Shown here in pieces: positions 7,539 through 15,673 of a DNA stretch of 39,714 nt. Under the pieces are notes generated by a model, which did not search any database, was not told the origin of the DNA, and saw nothing but the letters and a program-made list of their open reading frames with translations. Positions within the stretch are counted from its first letter, which is position 1. Each line of letters starts with the position of its first letter. Both the position numbers and the translations under genes were made by a program. The DNA is from a virus: IMG/VR virus record IMGVR_UViG_3300042549_001262, positions 1-39,714 of that record. One strand, given 5' to 3'.

Positions 7539-9380
7539 TTAGTTCTTGGTTAGGGCATCAGCCTTAGCAAAAAATTCATCTGCTAATTGCTTATATCCCT
7601 TTGCAAGAATTGGGTCAGTTGTTGCTTGTGCTTTCGCTTTGTAGGTAGCGGCTTTAACTAGCAGGTCATTAGGTTGTGCCTGTGATGTTCCTGTTCGCTT
7701 TGGGCCACCAGCCACCGCAAGAGATTTAGCAATTGCCAACTCTGACTCCAATGCCGCCGCTTTTTCTAGTGCCGCCTCTTTTGCGGATACTAGAGAAGCA
7801 ACCTCTGACTTAATGGAGGCGGTTGCGCTCTTGATTGCCTGTTCTACTATGGCTTCTACTTCTTCTGCTGAAATATCATCAGCAGAAACCTTTGGCGCTT
7901 CAACAGTTTCTTCTGTTGTTGCTTCTTCAGCAGGAGTTTCTTCAACTGCTGGTGCTTCCTCTACAACTGGTGCTTCTTCAGCAACAGGAGCAACTTCTAA
8001 ATTGCCAACTTCAGCAGACTTAGGTGACTCTGATGGAGGAACAATCTTTGCTTCTGTAAGTGTTGCGTAAGTTTCTTCAGATGGCACTGGATTAGGATTT
8101 GCTTCTTTGTCCATTGCTTCTTTATACATCTTGCAACGCTTATCAAATGCTTCTTCTGTTTCGCCTGCTTTCATACAACGCTTCATAAAGGCCTCACGGT
8201 CCTCACCTTTGCGTTGCATCAAATCTTCTTTATCTGAAGCGGCTTTGTTTTCAATAATTGTTTCTTCTTCCATAACTTCTCCTTCTGCTTCTTCACCTTG
8301 ATACCAAGCATGAAGATGAGCAACGGCTTCTAGTAGGTGTGAGATAGAAAGAATTTCATTATGTCCTTCTTTCATTTCTTCTGCTTCTACAGCAATCAGA
8401 TTAGCCAATGCTTCACGGGCCGCTTCATACTGTGTCTTGTCAAACTTGACCAAATCGCCCAAAATGGATTTAGCGCTAGTAATTGCTGTTGTCTTTTCCA
8501 CTTGGGTTTCCTCCTGTGTTTGTGTAGAAGATTGTAGAACAGTTTCTTCCACTGTTTCTTCTGTTTCAATCAGTTCTTCTACCTGAACAATGGTGCTGTC
8601 CTCAGCGCTTGCTGACTTAGCCAAAACAAGTTGGCAGTTAGGGTTGGCGGGTCTATCAACCAGGCTAACTTCTACAATTTGCCCATCAACAATGCGACCA
8701 TTAGCCGCCTTGCTGTCTTGAATTACGCGTGGGTTCTTGATGCCAATAGAGAAGCCTTTAAGAACGCCATGCTCAACTTTCTTTGCGCTTATTGGGTCCA
8801 CAACTAACGCTGTAATGTAATGACCGTCTTTCTTGTATTCATAATCTGTTGCGACTCCTGCGGCAATGTTTGAATGTTGCTCACGGATATTGCCACCTGA
8901 CTTAAACCAATGTGGCATTGCGCGGTCTAACCAATCGCCATCACAAATTTGCTTATCAATATCAAGCGCGTCATCTGTTGCCTTACCGTAAACAGTTATT
9001 GTGCCGTCTGCGTGTCTGTCAGCCTTCTCAATTGCAAAATATGATGTTGTCAGATTGACGGTCATTGTTTTCTCCTTGTTTTTTTGTTCATTAGTAATTC
9101 TTTTTGCCCAAGCCCTACCAGCATCTCCACCCCACAACAACCAAGCAATGTATCCAGCGCTATCTTTTCCCCAACCTTCACCTTGCTTATCTACCTCATG
9201 GCGAGCAAAGTAAGAGTTCATTCTATTTAATGTTTCTAATGATAATGCTTTTCCGTTTGATAAGTCACGGGCGCGAGCCACACCAACTTCAGTGCCGCCA
9301 CGGTTATATTTGGCCCGTAACTCTAATCCGCGTTTAGCGTTATTGCGGACTTCTTGCGGTGGAACAAAACCTTTAGCCAT
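7539..9380 (-). CDS. Prohead protease fused to scaffold
   Basis: At 613 residues this appears to be a three-part protein. Residues 1-95 (GGTEVGVARARDLSNG, YIAWLLWGGDAGRAWAKR) are a small domain often found at the start of phage maturation proteases. Residues 105-275 form the protease domain (XkdF/S78-like), with a His in IREQHSN and a Ser in LKGFSIGIK as likely catalytic residues. The rest is Glu/Ala-rich and coiled-coil, ending in QADEFFAKADALTKN, as expected of a scaffold. An internal ATG near residue 106 (MTVNLTTSYFAIEK) could give a shorter product. It cleaves the scaffold and capsid delta region during head maturation. Confidence 0.82.
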   Translation of the reverse strand: MAKGFVPPQEVRNNAKRGLELRAKYNRGGTEVGVARARDLSNGKALSLETLNRMNSYFARHEVDKQGEGWGKDSAGYIAWLLWGGDAGRAWAKRITNEQKNKEKTMTVNLTTSYFAIEKADRHADGTITVYGKATDDALDIDKQICDGDWLDRAMPHWFKSGGNIREQHSNIAAGVATDYEYKKDGHYITALVVDPISAKKVEHGVLKGFSIGIKNPRVIQDSKAANGRIVDGQIVEVSLVDRPANPNCQLVLAKSASAEDSTIVQVEELIETEETVEETVLQSSTQTQEETQVEKTTAITSAKSILGDLVKFDKTQYEAAREALANLIAVEAEEMKEGHNEILSISHLLEAVAHLHAWYQGEEAEGEVMEEETIIENKAASDKEDLMQRKGEDREAFMKRCMKAGETEEAFDKRCKMYKEAMDKEANPNPVPSEETYATLTEAKIVPPSESPKSAEVGNLEVAPVAEEAPVVEEAPAVEETPAEEATTEETVEAPKVSADDISAEEVEAIVEQAIKSATASIKSEVASLVSAKEAALEKAAALESELAIAKSLAVAGGPKRTGTSQAQPNDLLVKAATYKAKAQATTDPILAKGYKQLADEFFAKADALTKN

Positions 9381-9382
9381 GA

Positions 9383-9664
9383 TTATGCTGAATAAGTTAG
9401 AACAATTGCGCCTGCCGCAGAAGCCGCCGCAGAAATAGCGTAAATGATGTCATTGCCGCTTGCGTAGAAAGTTTGTGATGTGCCAGCCGCAATTGTGCGC
9501 CCAATAGTTGCGCCTGAAGTAGCAATGGTTGTGTCACCAACAAAGATTGATGCACTATGACCGTTGTAAACCGTGATTGGAGTTTGTGGTCTTGCGTTGC
9601 TATCTACTTGATGCAAGATTGAAACTACTGTTTGTGTGCTTGCGTTGATGTGTTTGAACGCCAT
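9383..9664 (-). CDS. Small structural protein, possible head decoration
   Basis: This 93-residue, Ala/Thr/Ser-rich, beta-type protein (MAFKHINASTQTVVSILHQV) contains VYNGHSASIFVGDTTIATSG and ends with IVLTYSA. It resembles small head fibre or decoration proteins encoded beside the protease and capsid genes. It has no metal site or hydrophobic segment. The role is inferred from composition and position. Confidence 0.55.
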   Translation of the reverse strand: MAFKHINASTQTVVSILHQVDSNARPQTPITVYNGHSASIFVGDTTIATSGATIGRTIAAGTSQTFYASGNDIIYAISAAASAAGAIVLTYSA

Positions 9665-9665
9665 G

Positions 9666-9869
9666 TTAATCCTCTATCCATTCAATTATGGCTGATGGTC
9701 CTGATGCCTTACCACTAACTGTATCAACTTTCTGATTGCCGTAACGCTCAAAGTAAATGCGTTCTGCTTTGGCATCACCAAAAATTGCTCTTTGCTGTAA
9801 TTCATATTTAGGCATGTTGGCGTAATCTTCATAAGCCAACACTTCATCTAACGGCTTTCCTATTTCCAT
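9666..9869 (-). CDS. Small head-region protein of unknown function
   Basis: The 67-residue protein is started at ATG 9869, overlapping the MuF gene stop (TAATG); a longer frame from 9896 would overlap MuF more. The sequence (MEIGKPLDEVLAYEDYANMP, then ELQQRAIFGDAKAERIYFER) is helical and charged. It lies between the MuF-like gene and a possible decoration gene. No family is recognised. Confidence 0.6.
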   Translation of the reverse strand: MEIGKPLDEVLAYEDYANMPKYELQQRAIFGDAKAERIYFERYGNQKVDTVSGKASGPSAIIEWIED

Positions 9870-11527
9870 TACTGAAATACCCCTCTTTCTTTCCATGGTC
9901 TGCGATTGTTTTGCCCATCAAATAACTCGTAATATTCTTTTCTGTTGAGGTCCCAACCAAATTCTTTTGCCATAGCCGCAACCATTGGGTTGCTTTTATC
10001 GCCCCATGTCCATTCAGCAAACATCTCAGCGTAAAATTCTTCTGGGTCTTTGCCAGCATAACGGCTGAAATTGCCTTTTCCTGATTTATCTTGACCGTAT
10101 TTACGCTTCAACCCACCAATAAATCTACCTTTTTTCATATTAAACCACCCATCAATAGTATGCCCAAGTTCATGTGCAATGGTGTAAAGGTTTTCATTAG
10201 TGGTGTTAGAAGATGGCATAAACCAACCGTTGTAATCTGTGTTAGGTGTATCAGGCAAAGCCGCCCTTACATCTTTAGGGTTTACCCAAATGGAGTCATG
10301 CGACAAATAAGTGTAAGCGCTAGTTCCAGCCTTTTGCATAGGCTCTACTACAAAAGTGTAGCCCCGCTCAATTCCGTTTTCATCAAACCTGCGCCATTCA
10401 GGTAATTTGGCAACAGTCACATTAACATTTTCTATAAATGCGTTCAAATGTTTTTCTTCAACAGTAGTTACGGTTTTGCTAACGCGGATTGTATGAACGC
10501 CATTAGACACAACGGTAGAAGCATCATTAAATTGGTCCCGCATAATCTTTTTAATGTTGTCATTTGCAGGGTCTAAGCCTTTTCGCACACGGCGGGCTTC
10601 TTGTGTGGCTAACCAATCATCTTCCGTAATTTTCTTCCAAGAACCAGCAACAACAGGATTAACAGTAGGAACAACAGGTGTTTGAAGAACGCCAGTATTG
10701 CTAACTGTAGGAGCCGTAATAGTTCCTCCTGTATATCCAGCATCTTCAAAGTCAGGCAATACTGGAAGCAATACGCAACGGCAATGTGGGTGAGCAGGTG
10801 GCTGTGTGTTTCCTGAATTAAATGTGCCGCCTATGGCTACAACTTGGTTAGCGTTTTTTGCGCATTTGTCACATGGGCTAGATACTTCCCATTCCATTTT
10901 TTCCAAGCCTGCTTCTTTGTAACGGTTTATGGTGGCAAAAGAAATGGCGCGGTTCTGCTCTGTAATGGCTATAGATAGGGCGCGGGAAGCGCTCGCAACA
11001 TGGTCCTTGATGCGTTTTGCTGAACGCTCAGCAGTTAAACCAAGTTCAATGGCTTCTCCTACAGCGTTGCCAATATCCCTTACGGTTGTATCTGAGAATT
11101 CCTTAAAGGTAATGCCCTGGCTTTCAAGAAGTTTCTTAAATGCGTCAGGTGGGCGCAAAAGTAACGCGGCGGCTCTATCTCCTGGCCTCCAGTTAGCCCA
11201 ATCAACTTCTGTATCTGTTGCCTTGTTGCGTTCACGGGCAAAGCGTAATTGTTCATCAGCAAAAGCCTCACCAGTTACATAGCCCTCAGCCCAAACGCGC
11301 ATCATTACTTCTTTAAGCGTTTCTAGATTGACCCGCACATTGAGCATTACCCATGCGCGAGCGCGGGCGCGGTCTTGTGCAAGGTTGCCTGACTTAATTG
11401 GGTTTGTCTGTAAATAATTGTCATAGACCCAACGCGCATCAAATGACTGGGCTAATGCCGCCCTAATCTTTAATGCGTTCTTTGCCGCTAACCGCGCATC
11501 AGCCTCTAATGCGGGTTTGTAGGTCAT
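9869..11527 (-). CDS. MuF-like minor head protein fused to a zinc metalloprotease domain
   Basis: This 552-residue protein starts inside the last codons of the portal gene. Residues 1-260 form a phage Mu gpF-like head morphogenesis domain, with the typical end CDKCAKNANQVV and HPHCRCVLLP (two Cys/His clusters). A Pro/Thr/Val-rich linker (about 262-300) joins it to a C-terminal domain that has HELGH at 452-456 and an acidic helix PEEFYAEMFAEW near 495-506. That is the arrangement of zincin metallopeptidases, where the third ligand is a Glu downstream. MuF proteins are packed into the capsid and are often joined to toxin or enzyme domains that may be delivered with the DNA. This one may cleave host proteins on entry or process head proteins. 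Confidence 0.83.
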   Translation of the reverse strand: MTYKPALEADARLAAKNALKIRAALAQSFDARWVYDNYLQTNPIKSGNLAQDRARARAWVMLNVRVNLETLKEVMMRVWAEGYVTGEAFADEQLRFARERNKATDTEVDWANWRPGDRAAALLLRPPDAFKKLLESQGITFKEFSDTTVRDIGNAVGEAIELGLTAERSAKRIKDHVASASRALSIAITEQNRAISFATINRYKEAGLEKMEWEVSSPCDKCAKNANQVVAIGGTFNSGNTQPPAHPHCRCVLLPVLPDFEDAGYTGGTITAPTVSNTGVLQTPVVPTVNPVVAGSWKKITEDDWLATQEARRVRKGLDPANDNIKKIMRDQFNDASTVVSNGVHTIRVSKTVTTVEEKHLNAFIENVNVTVAKLPEWRRFDENGIERGYTFVVEPMQKAGTSAYTYLSHDSIWVNPKDVRAALPDTPNTDYNGWFMPSSNTTNENLYTIAHELGHTIDGWFNMKKGRFIGGLKRKYGQDKSGKGNFSRYAGKDPEEFYAEMFAEWTWGDKSNPMVAAMAKEFGWDLNRKEYYELFDGQNNRRPWKERGVFQ

Positions 11528-13389
11528 GTCAAATACGCTTTAGCGAGCGCTCTAGCGGTATCTAAGTCACCGTCAAAAGCACAACGGTTCAATGCCTCAC
11601 CCACAATAGGGTCCAGGCTCTTGAACTCAAATAGGCGGGCGCGCTTGCCCTTGTTGGCCCACTTCATAAATGCTTTTACTTCATCAGCCTGTTCTTTATC
11701 GGCTTCTTCTTCTTTAGGCGTTTCAATTGTTTCTTCAACTGGTTTCGCTTCAGCAGTATCAGGAGTTGAAGGCGCAATAGGAGTTGCATTTGGTCCCTCC
11801 AATGCAGGAGCGCTAGTAACTTCTTTAGCGTTAATAATGCCATCAGGTGAGAATAGATAAAGTTCTGAACCGCTCATAAGTAATGGCATATCCGCTTGTG
11901 GAGTATCAAGCAGTGGCAAACCTAGTTCTGAACGGCGCTCATTGATTGTCTTGCCGCCTGATTTAATCTCAATCTCTGATTTACGCGCATGGCTTTCATC
12001 ATCTTTGCGGCTTGATGTCATTAAACGGAATTCAAGTTCTCTAGGCATACCAAGGTATGTGTAAGAGAGGTTTGTAATCATCTTAGAAATCCAGTTAGCC
12101 AATGGCTGAATACCAATTGCTTCTGCGTTTTCTGCCTGACCGTCTTGGAAACCTGCGCCTCCCAAGCCTCCCTTTGGAGAGAAGCCAATCTCAGCAGGTT
12201 GAACACCAAAGTGACCGCAAATTGATGTAATCAAATAATCATCAAGTGTGTCTTTGAACTTCTCGCCATAGCCGTCATTGACTACAGGAGTTAAACCTTT
12301 TGGAAGCAGTCTTGCTCGCATACGCTGTTGTGTTTGGCCTGAAAGGTCATCATTAAGAATGTTTTCATAGGCGCGTAGAAGGTCTGGGTTAGTTCCCCAA
12401 TCTTCATCAGTTGTAAACATAAGTTCTGGCAATACACCATCTGTGTATTCAGCGCGTATCCATTGCTGGCGGCGTAAATAAATGTCTGCCAGTGGAAGCG
12501 CTCGCTCTACAGGAGAGAAGCCATATACAGAAATGGTGCGGCGATTACGGACACAATAAGCAAGTTGGTCTGAAGTAAATTCACCGTCTGCCTTTGGGTC
12601 CTCCTCAGTAGCGCTGAATTCAGAGCGTGGAAAACCATAAAGGATTTGCTGGAAGGCCGCATTAGGTGACATAGGGCGCATACCACGGTCATCAATCAAT
12701 GGCTTAATGGTTGAACCATCTAGGATTTGGAAGGCGTATAAATCGCCTCCTACGGTCTTTAATGGGTATGTAGCCCATGCGTCAATAACAAGGATTTCTT
12801 CTGCGGCAATCATTAGCCAATCAGAAAATGTTAAACCGTTTGCTTTGTCAGGGTTTTCCCAGAATTCACGGACACGGTTAATTTCATCTGTGTATTTTTC
12901 ACGGGCCTTAGCCATAGCGCGAACATGGTCACCGCCTGCTTCAGCCGCAATCTTTTCTGACGCGTCTGTTCCAAGGGTAATGTCCCAATCAAGTCCAACA
13001 AGTTTAGATTTAGTTACTTCAATACAACGGCGCAAAATATCAATCTGGTCTGCGGCGGCGCGTAATGTCTTAAAAGGTATAAGGCGCGTTTCAGTAACAT
13101 TGATGTTCTGAGCAACCTGGTATTCATAACGGCGTGGTTCTGGTCTGCCAGTTTCAGGATTAACAGGGTTAATTGCACCTGGCGTAATAGGCATACCAGG
13201 GCCAAAAGGAACTGATGCACTAAAAGGAGCGCGTGGAAGCGGGTTAGTGTTTCCGTAATTCTGTTGCAACTGGTTGGCTATTGCCAGCATGTCATTTTGT
13301 GACAACACTGTAGAGCCAGCAGGAAGATTTGGAGCCTTTTCAATATTTCCTGTTGCTATTGCTTTTGCGATACGGTCCCTAAGACCCAT
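11524..13389 (-). CDS. Portal protein
   Basis: This 621-residue protein would form the dodecameric portal at the capsid vertex through which DNA is packaged. It has the usual features: an N-terminal region with VAQNINVTETRLIPFKTLRA, a central wing with WLMIAAEEILVIDAWATYPL and the stretch YLITSICGHFGVQPAEIGF. The C-terminal 120 residues are Glu/Ala/Pro-rich and end in a helical segment (DPIVGEALNRCAFDGDLDTA), longer than in compact portals. It precedes the MuF gene with a 4-base overlap. It is separated from the terminase by four fibre-like genes, an unusual arrangement. Confidence 0.9.
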   Translation of the reverse strand: MGLRDRIAKAIATGNIEKAPNLPAGSTVLSQNDMLAIANQLQQNYGNTNPLPRAPFSASVPFGPGMPITPGAINPVNPETGRPEPRRYEYQVAQNINVTETRLIPFKTLRAAADQIDILRRCIEVTKSKLVGLDWDITLGTDASEKIAAEAGGDHVRAMAKAREKYTDEINRVREFWENPDKANGLTFSDWLMIAAEEILVIDAWATYPLKTVGGDLYAFQILDGSTIKPLIDDRGMRPMSPNAAFQQILYGFPRSEFSATEEDPKADGEFTSDQLAYCVRNRRTISVYGFSPVERALPLADIYLRRQQWIRAEYTDGVLPELMFTTDEDWGTNPDLLRAYENILNDDLSGQTQQRMRARLLPKGLTPVVNDGYGEKFKDTLDDYLITSICGHFGVQPAEIGFSPKGGLGGAGFQDGQAENAEAIGIQPLANWISKMITNLSYTYLGMPRELEFRLMTSSRKDDESHARKSEIEIKSGGKTINERRSELGLPLLDTPQADMPLLMSGSELYLFSPDGIINAKEVTSAPALEGPNATPIAPSTPDTAEAKPVEETIETPKEEEADKEQADEVKAFMKWANKGKRARLFEFKSLDPIVGEALNRCAFDGDLDTARALAKAYLT

Positions 13390-13427
13390 GTGTATCTCCT
13401 TTTTGCCCCTTGTGGTTCAGGCGTTAG

Positions 13428-14870
13428 TTATGCGTGGACTACAACTCTATATTGATTTGAGGTAGGTGCAACTGAGAATAACAAGGTTATGGCAGTTGTG
13501 CTTGTGTGCTGAACATCTGTAATGACCTCAGCGTATGGGCTTGAATTGTCATAAACAGAAACAATTACATCTCTAGTGCCTAGGTTATGGGTAATTGTGT
13601 AAGAAGTGTTTGTGCCATCTCCTACATTTGCCGCATATTTGGTGACAACCACGGCGGTATCAATGTTAATGCCGCCTGAAGTTACTGTAATACCAGTTCC
13701 AGCATCAGCGCTAATCACATTGTCTGTGATAGCAATACCGTTACCTGCTGTGTAGATACCTACACCAGCAATCTGCACCCATGTCTGGCCTGCAAATGAT
13801 GTTAGGTAGTGATTTGATTGTGACCAAGAAGTTCCAGCCTTAGTTGTTCCTTCTTGAATGTAGATTGTTGCGCCAATAAGTTCTGTGTATGGGTTGGCAT
13901 CTGTTGAACGGGTTAATGTGTAGTTAGTTCCGTTGTCAGCATAGACATAGATACCATCTTGGGTGTCATCTGTCTGGTTTGTAAGAACGATGCGGTATCC
14001 AGCATCAGCACTTGTTAGTGCGCCATAGGTATCAATGTCTAAAGTTCCAGTTGAACCTGTTAAAGCCACATTTACAGTTGAAAGTAGATTAGCGGCTACC
14101 TTCCATGTCAGACCTTGAACTGCTTGGTCCACATAGTATTTAGTTGCGGCATCTTGGTCATCTGTTGGGTTAGCAAGTCCAGTAATTTTGTATGAACCCC
14201 ATGCCACATTTGCTGTTGGTGCGGCTAATGCTGAAAGATTGATAGATGCGTGTGCGGCATTATCGTGTGTTGGAGTTCCGTGTGTGTGGTCTGAACGGGT
14301 AACAGTTGTTGCTGAACCATTTCCTGATGCAGAACCAAATGATGTTTGTGCGGTGACATTGCCAAAGCCAGGACCAGCGTGTGCGTGGTCATGACGGCTT
14401 GGTGTTGTGCCTGTTCCAGCAGATGCGCTACCTGCTACTGATGTAGTGGTAGGTGTTTCATTAGAAAGTGATGGTGTTCCGTGGGTATGGTCAGCGCGAG
14501 CGTAGTTAGTTGATGTTCCGTTGCCTGAAGATGCGCCATAAGTTGTTTGCGCGGTTACTGAGCCAAAGTTAGAAACCTGGTCCCATGAAGCACCGTTATC
14601 AAATGACATAATTTGTGTGTCAGTTGCAAAGTAAAGGCGGCCTGGTGTTCCTGCTACTGGGCGAGCGCTTGCAAGACCGTAAATAACTTCAGACTCATTA
14701 AGAACATCAACCCAAGAGTTATTATCATAGAAATAAAGTGTGTTATCACTTGTGTTGTAATAAATTTGTCCAGGGATAGGTGAAGCGGGTGCGGTGGCTA
14801 AATTCTGAATAACCGCGTTTTGAAGTTCATTTTTATTAAGGTCAATGCCTACTAGAAATTTACGGGCCAT
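13428..14870 (-). CDS. Tail fibre / collar-type adhesin with HxH repeats
   Basis: The 480-residue protein starts at MARKFLVGID, because AGGTGG lies eight bases before ATG 14870. Near the N-terminus it has two GxxYF(N/A)T-type motifs (GQIYYNTSDNTLYFYDNNSW and GRLYFATDTQ). The centre has three His-rich repeats (ADHTHGT, RHDHAHAG, SDHTHGT), like the metal-binding HxH motifs that stabilise T4-type fibre tips and collar domains. The C-terminus is beta-rich. It probably binds the host surface or decorates the virion. It lies between the terminase and portal genes rather than with the other tail genes, so a head or neck fibre is also possible. Confidence 0.7.
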   Translation of the reverse strand: MARKFLVGIDLNKNELQNAVIQNLATAPASPIPGQIYYNTSDNTLYFYDNNSWVDVLNESEVIYGLASARPVAGTPGRLYFATDTQIMSFDNGASWDQVSNFGSVTAQTTYGASSGNGTSTNYARADHTHGTPSLSNETPTTTSVAGSASAGTGTTPSRHDHAHAGPGFGNVTAQTSFGSASGNGSATTVTRSDHTHGTPTHDNAAHASINLSALAAPTANVAWGSYKITGLANPTDDQDAATKYYVDQAVQGLTWKVAANLLSTVNVALTGSTGTLDIDTYGALTSADAGYRIVLTNQTDDTQDGIYVYADNGTNYTLTRSTDANPYTELIGATIYIQEGTTKAGTSWSQSNHYLTSFAGQTWVQIAGVGIYTAGNGIAITDNVISADAGTGITVTSGGINIDTAVVVTKYAANVGDGTNTSYTITHNLGTRDVIVSVYDNSSPYAEVITDVQHTSTTAITLLFSVAPTSNQYRVVVHA

Positions 14871-14871
14871 T

Positions 14872-14997
14872 TCATATACCACCTAACATGCTTGAATGAA
14901 TAAAACTTTTAGTGGTTGATGTGCCACTTTGATATGGTGCAATGTTATCAAAAACGCTTGCTTCTAGATTGGTTGGCGTTAAGGCTATTCTGCTCAT
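14872..14997 (-). CDS. Short paralogue of tail protein gene at 36566-36817
   Basis: This 41-residue protein begins MSRIALTPTN and contains VFDNIAPYQSGTSTT. The tail gene at 36566-36817 begins MSRLALTPTN and contains VFDSIAPYNGGDATTT, so the two are related. This copy has lost the middle (GDLYFNT) section. It starts on the previous stop (TAATG) and ends one base before the next gene. It may be a remnant or a minimal linker in the fibre module. Confidence 0.65.
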   Translation of the reverse strand: MSRIALTPTNLEASVFDNIAPYQSGTSTTKSFIHSSMLGGI

Positions 14998-15314
14998 TAG
15001 ATTATGTAAGCCGTTCCAGTAAAGGCTGAACTAAAAGTAATAATCATTTGATTAACGCTTGGGTAACTAAAAGTGCCTTCACACATAGTTCCTGCTGAGT
15101 CCAGAACCACTGCTGTTGGATAGCCGTTTAGATTGTGGTTAATGGTCCACACTGATGCGGATACAGCCTGAGTATGGGTGTAGAAAATGTCTGATGAATC
15201 AAATGTTCCTGGCGCTCCTTGTGGGCCTGGTGCAGATACGGTGATTGTTGGCGTTTCATTGATGACATTGATTACGGGAATGATGGGTTCTACAACAATA
15301 ATTTCATCAGCCAT
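14997..15314 (-). CDS. Small fibre-module protein with short collagen-like turn
   Basis: This 105-residue protein has an N-terminal beta part (IIPVINVINETPTITVSAPG), a short GPQGAPG collagen-like segment and a C-terminal beta domain (TINHNLNGYPTAVVLDSAGT). The last pattern is common in phage fibre tips. The start overlaps the previous stop by one base. It belongs to the four-gene fibre module between terminase and portal. Confidence 0.6.
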   Translation of the reverse strand: MADEIIVVEPIIPVINVINETPTITVSAPGPQGAPGTFDSSDIFYTHTQAVSASVWTINHNLNGYPTAVVLDSAGTMCEGTFSYPSVNQMIITFSSAFTGTAYII

Positions 15315-15673
15315 TAGCGTGTTACCTCAGCGCTTACTACTGCCTGTCCTTGGATTAAACGGGTAACAACTGCTGTAGGTGAAGCAGGTGATGTTATTTC
15401 CATGTCATAGTAATAAGTGCCTTCATCAATGGCTCTTGTTTGTGTTGCCGTTGCGCGTATTGCAATAAGACCTGTAAGCGCTGTGATTGTAATACCGCCG
15501 CCTGCGGCTGATGTTAATGAAAGAACAGCAGTTGGAGCATCAGGATATGAGCGCAATTGAAGCGCGGCTGAATAACCAGTTAAATTTACGGCTGTTCCAT
15601 CGGGATTGTCATAGTTCACATTTAAGAACCAGTCTGCACCTTGGTCAATTACTACATTGTATGCGACTGCCAT
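15314..15673 (-). CDS. Beta-rich virion protein, BppU-like N-terminal pattern
   Basis: This 119-residue protein begins YNVVIDQGADWFLNVNY and continues TAVNLTGYSAALQLRS and GTYYYDMEITSP. The pattern is shared with baseplate upper protein (BppU) N-terminal-like proteins that anchor receptor-binding modules. It directly follows the large terminase, and its start lies next to the terminase stop. The family call rests on motif resemblance. Confidence 0.6.
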   Translation of the reverse strand: MAVAYNVVIDQGADWFLNVNYDNPDGTAVNLTGYSAALQLRSYPDAPTAVLSLTSAAGGGITITALTGLIAIRATATQTRAIDEGTYYYDMEITSPASPTAVVTRLIQGQAVVSAEVTR

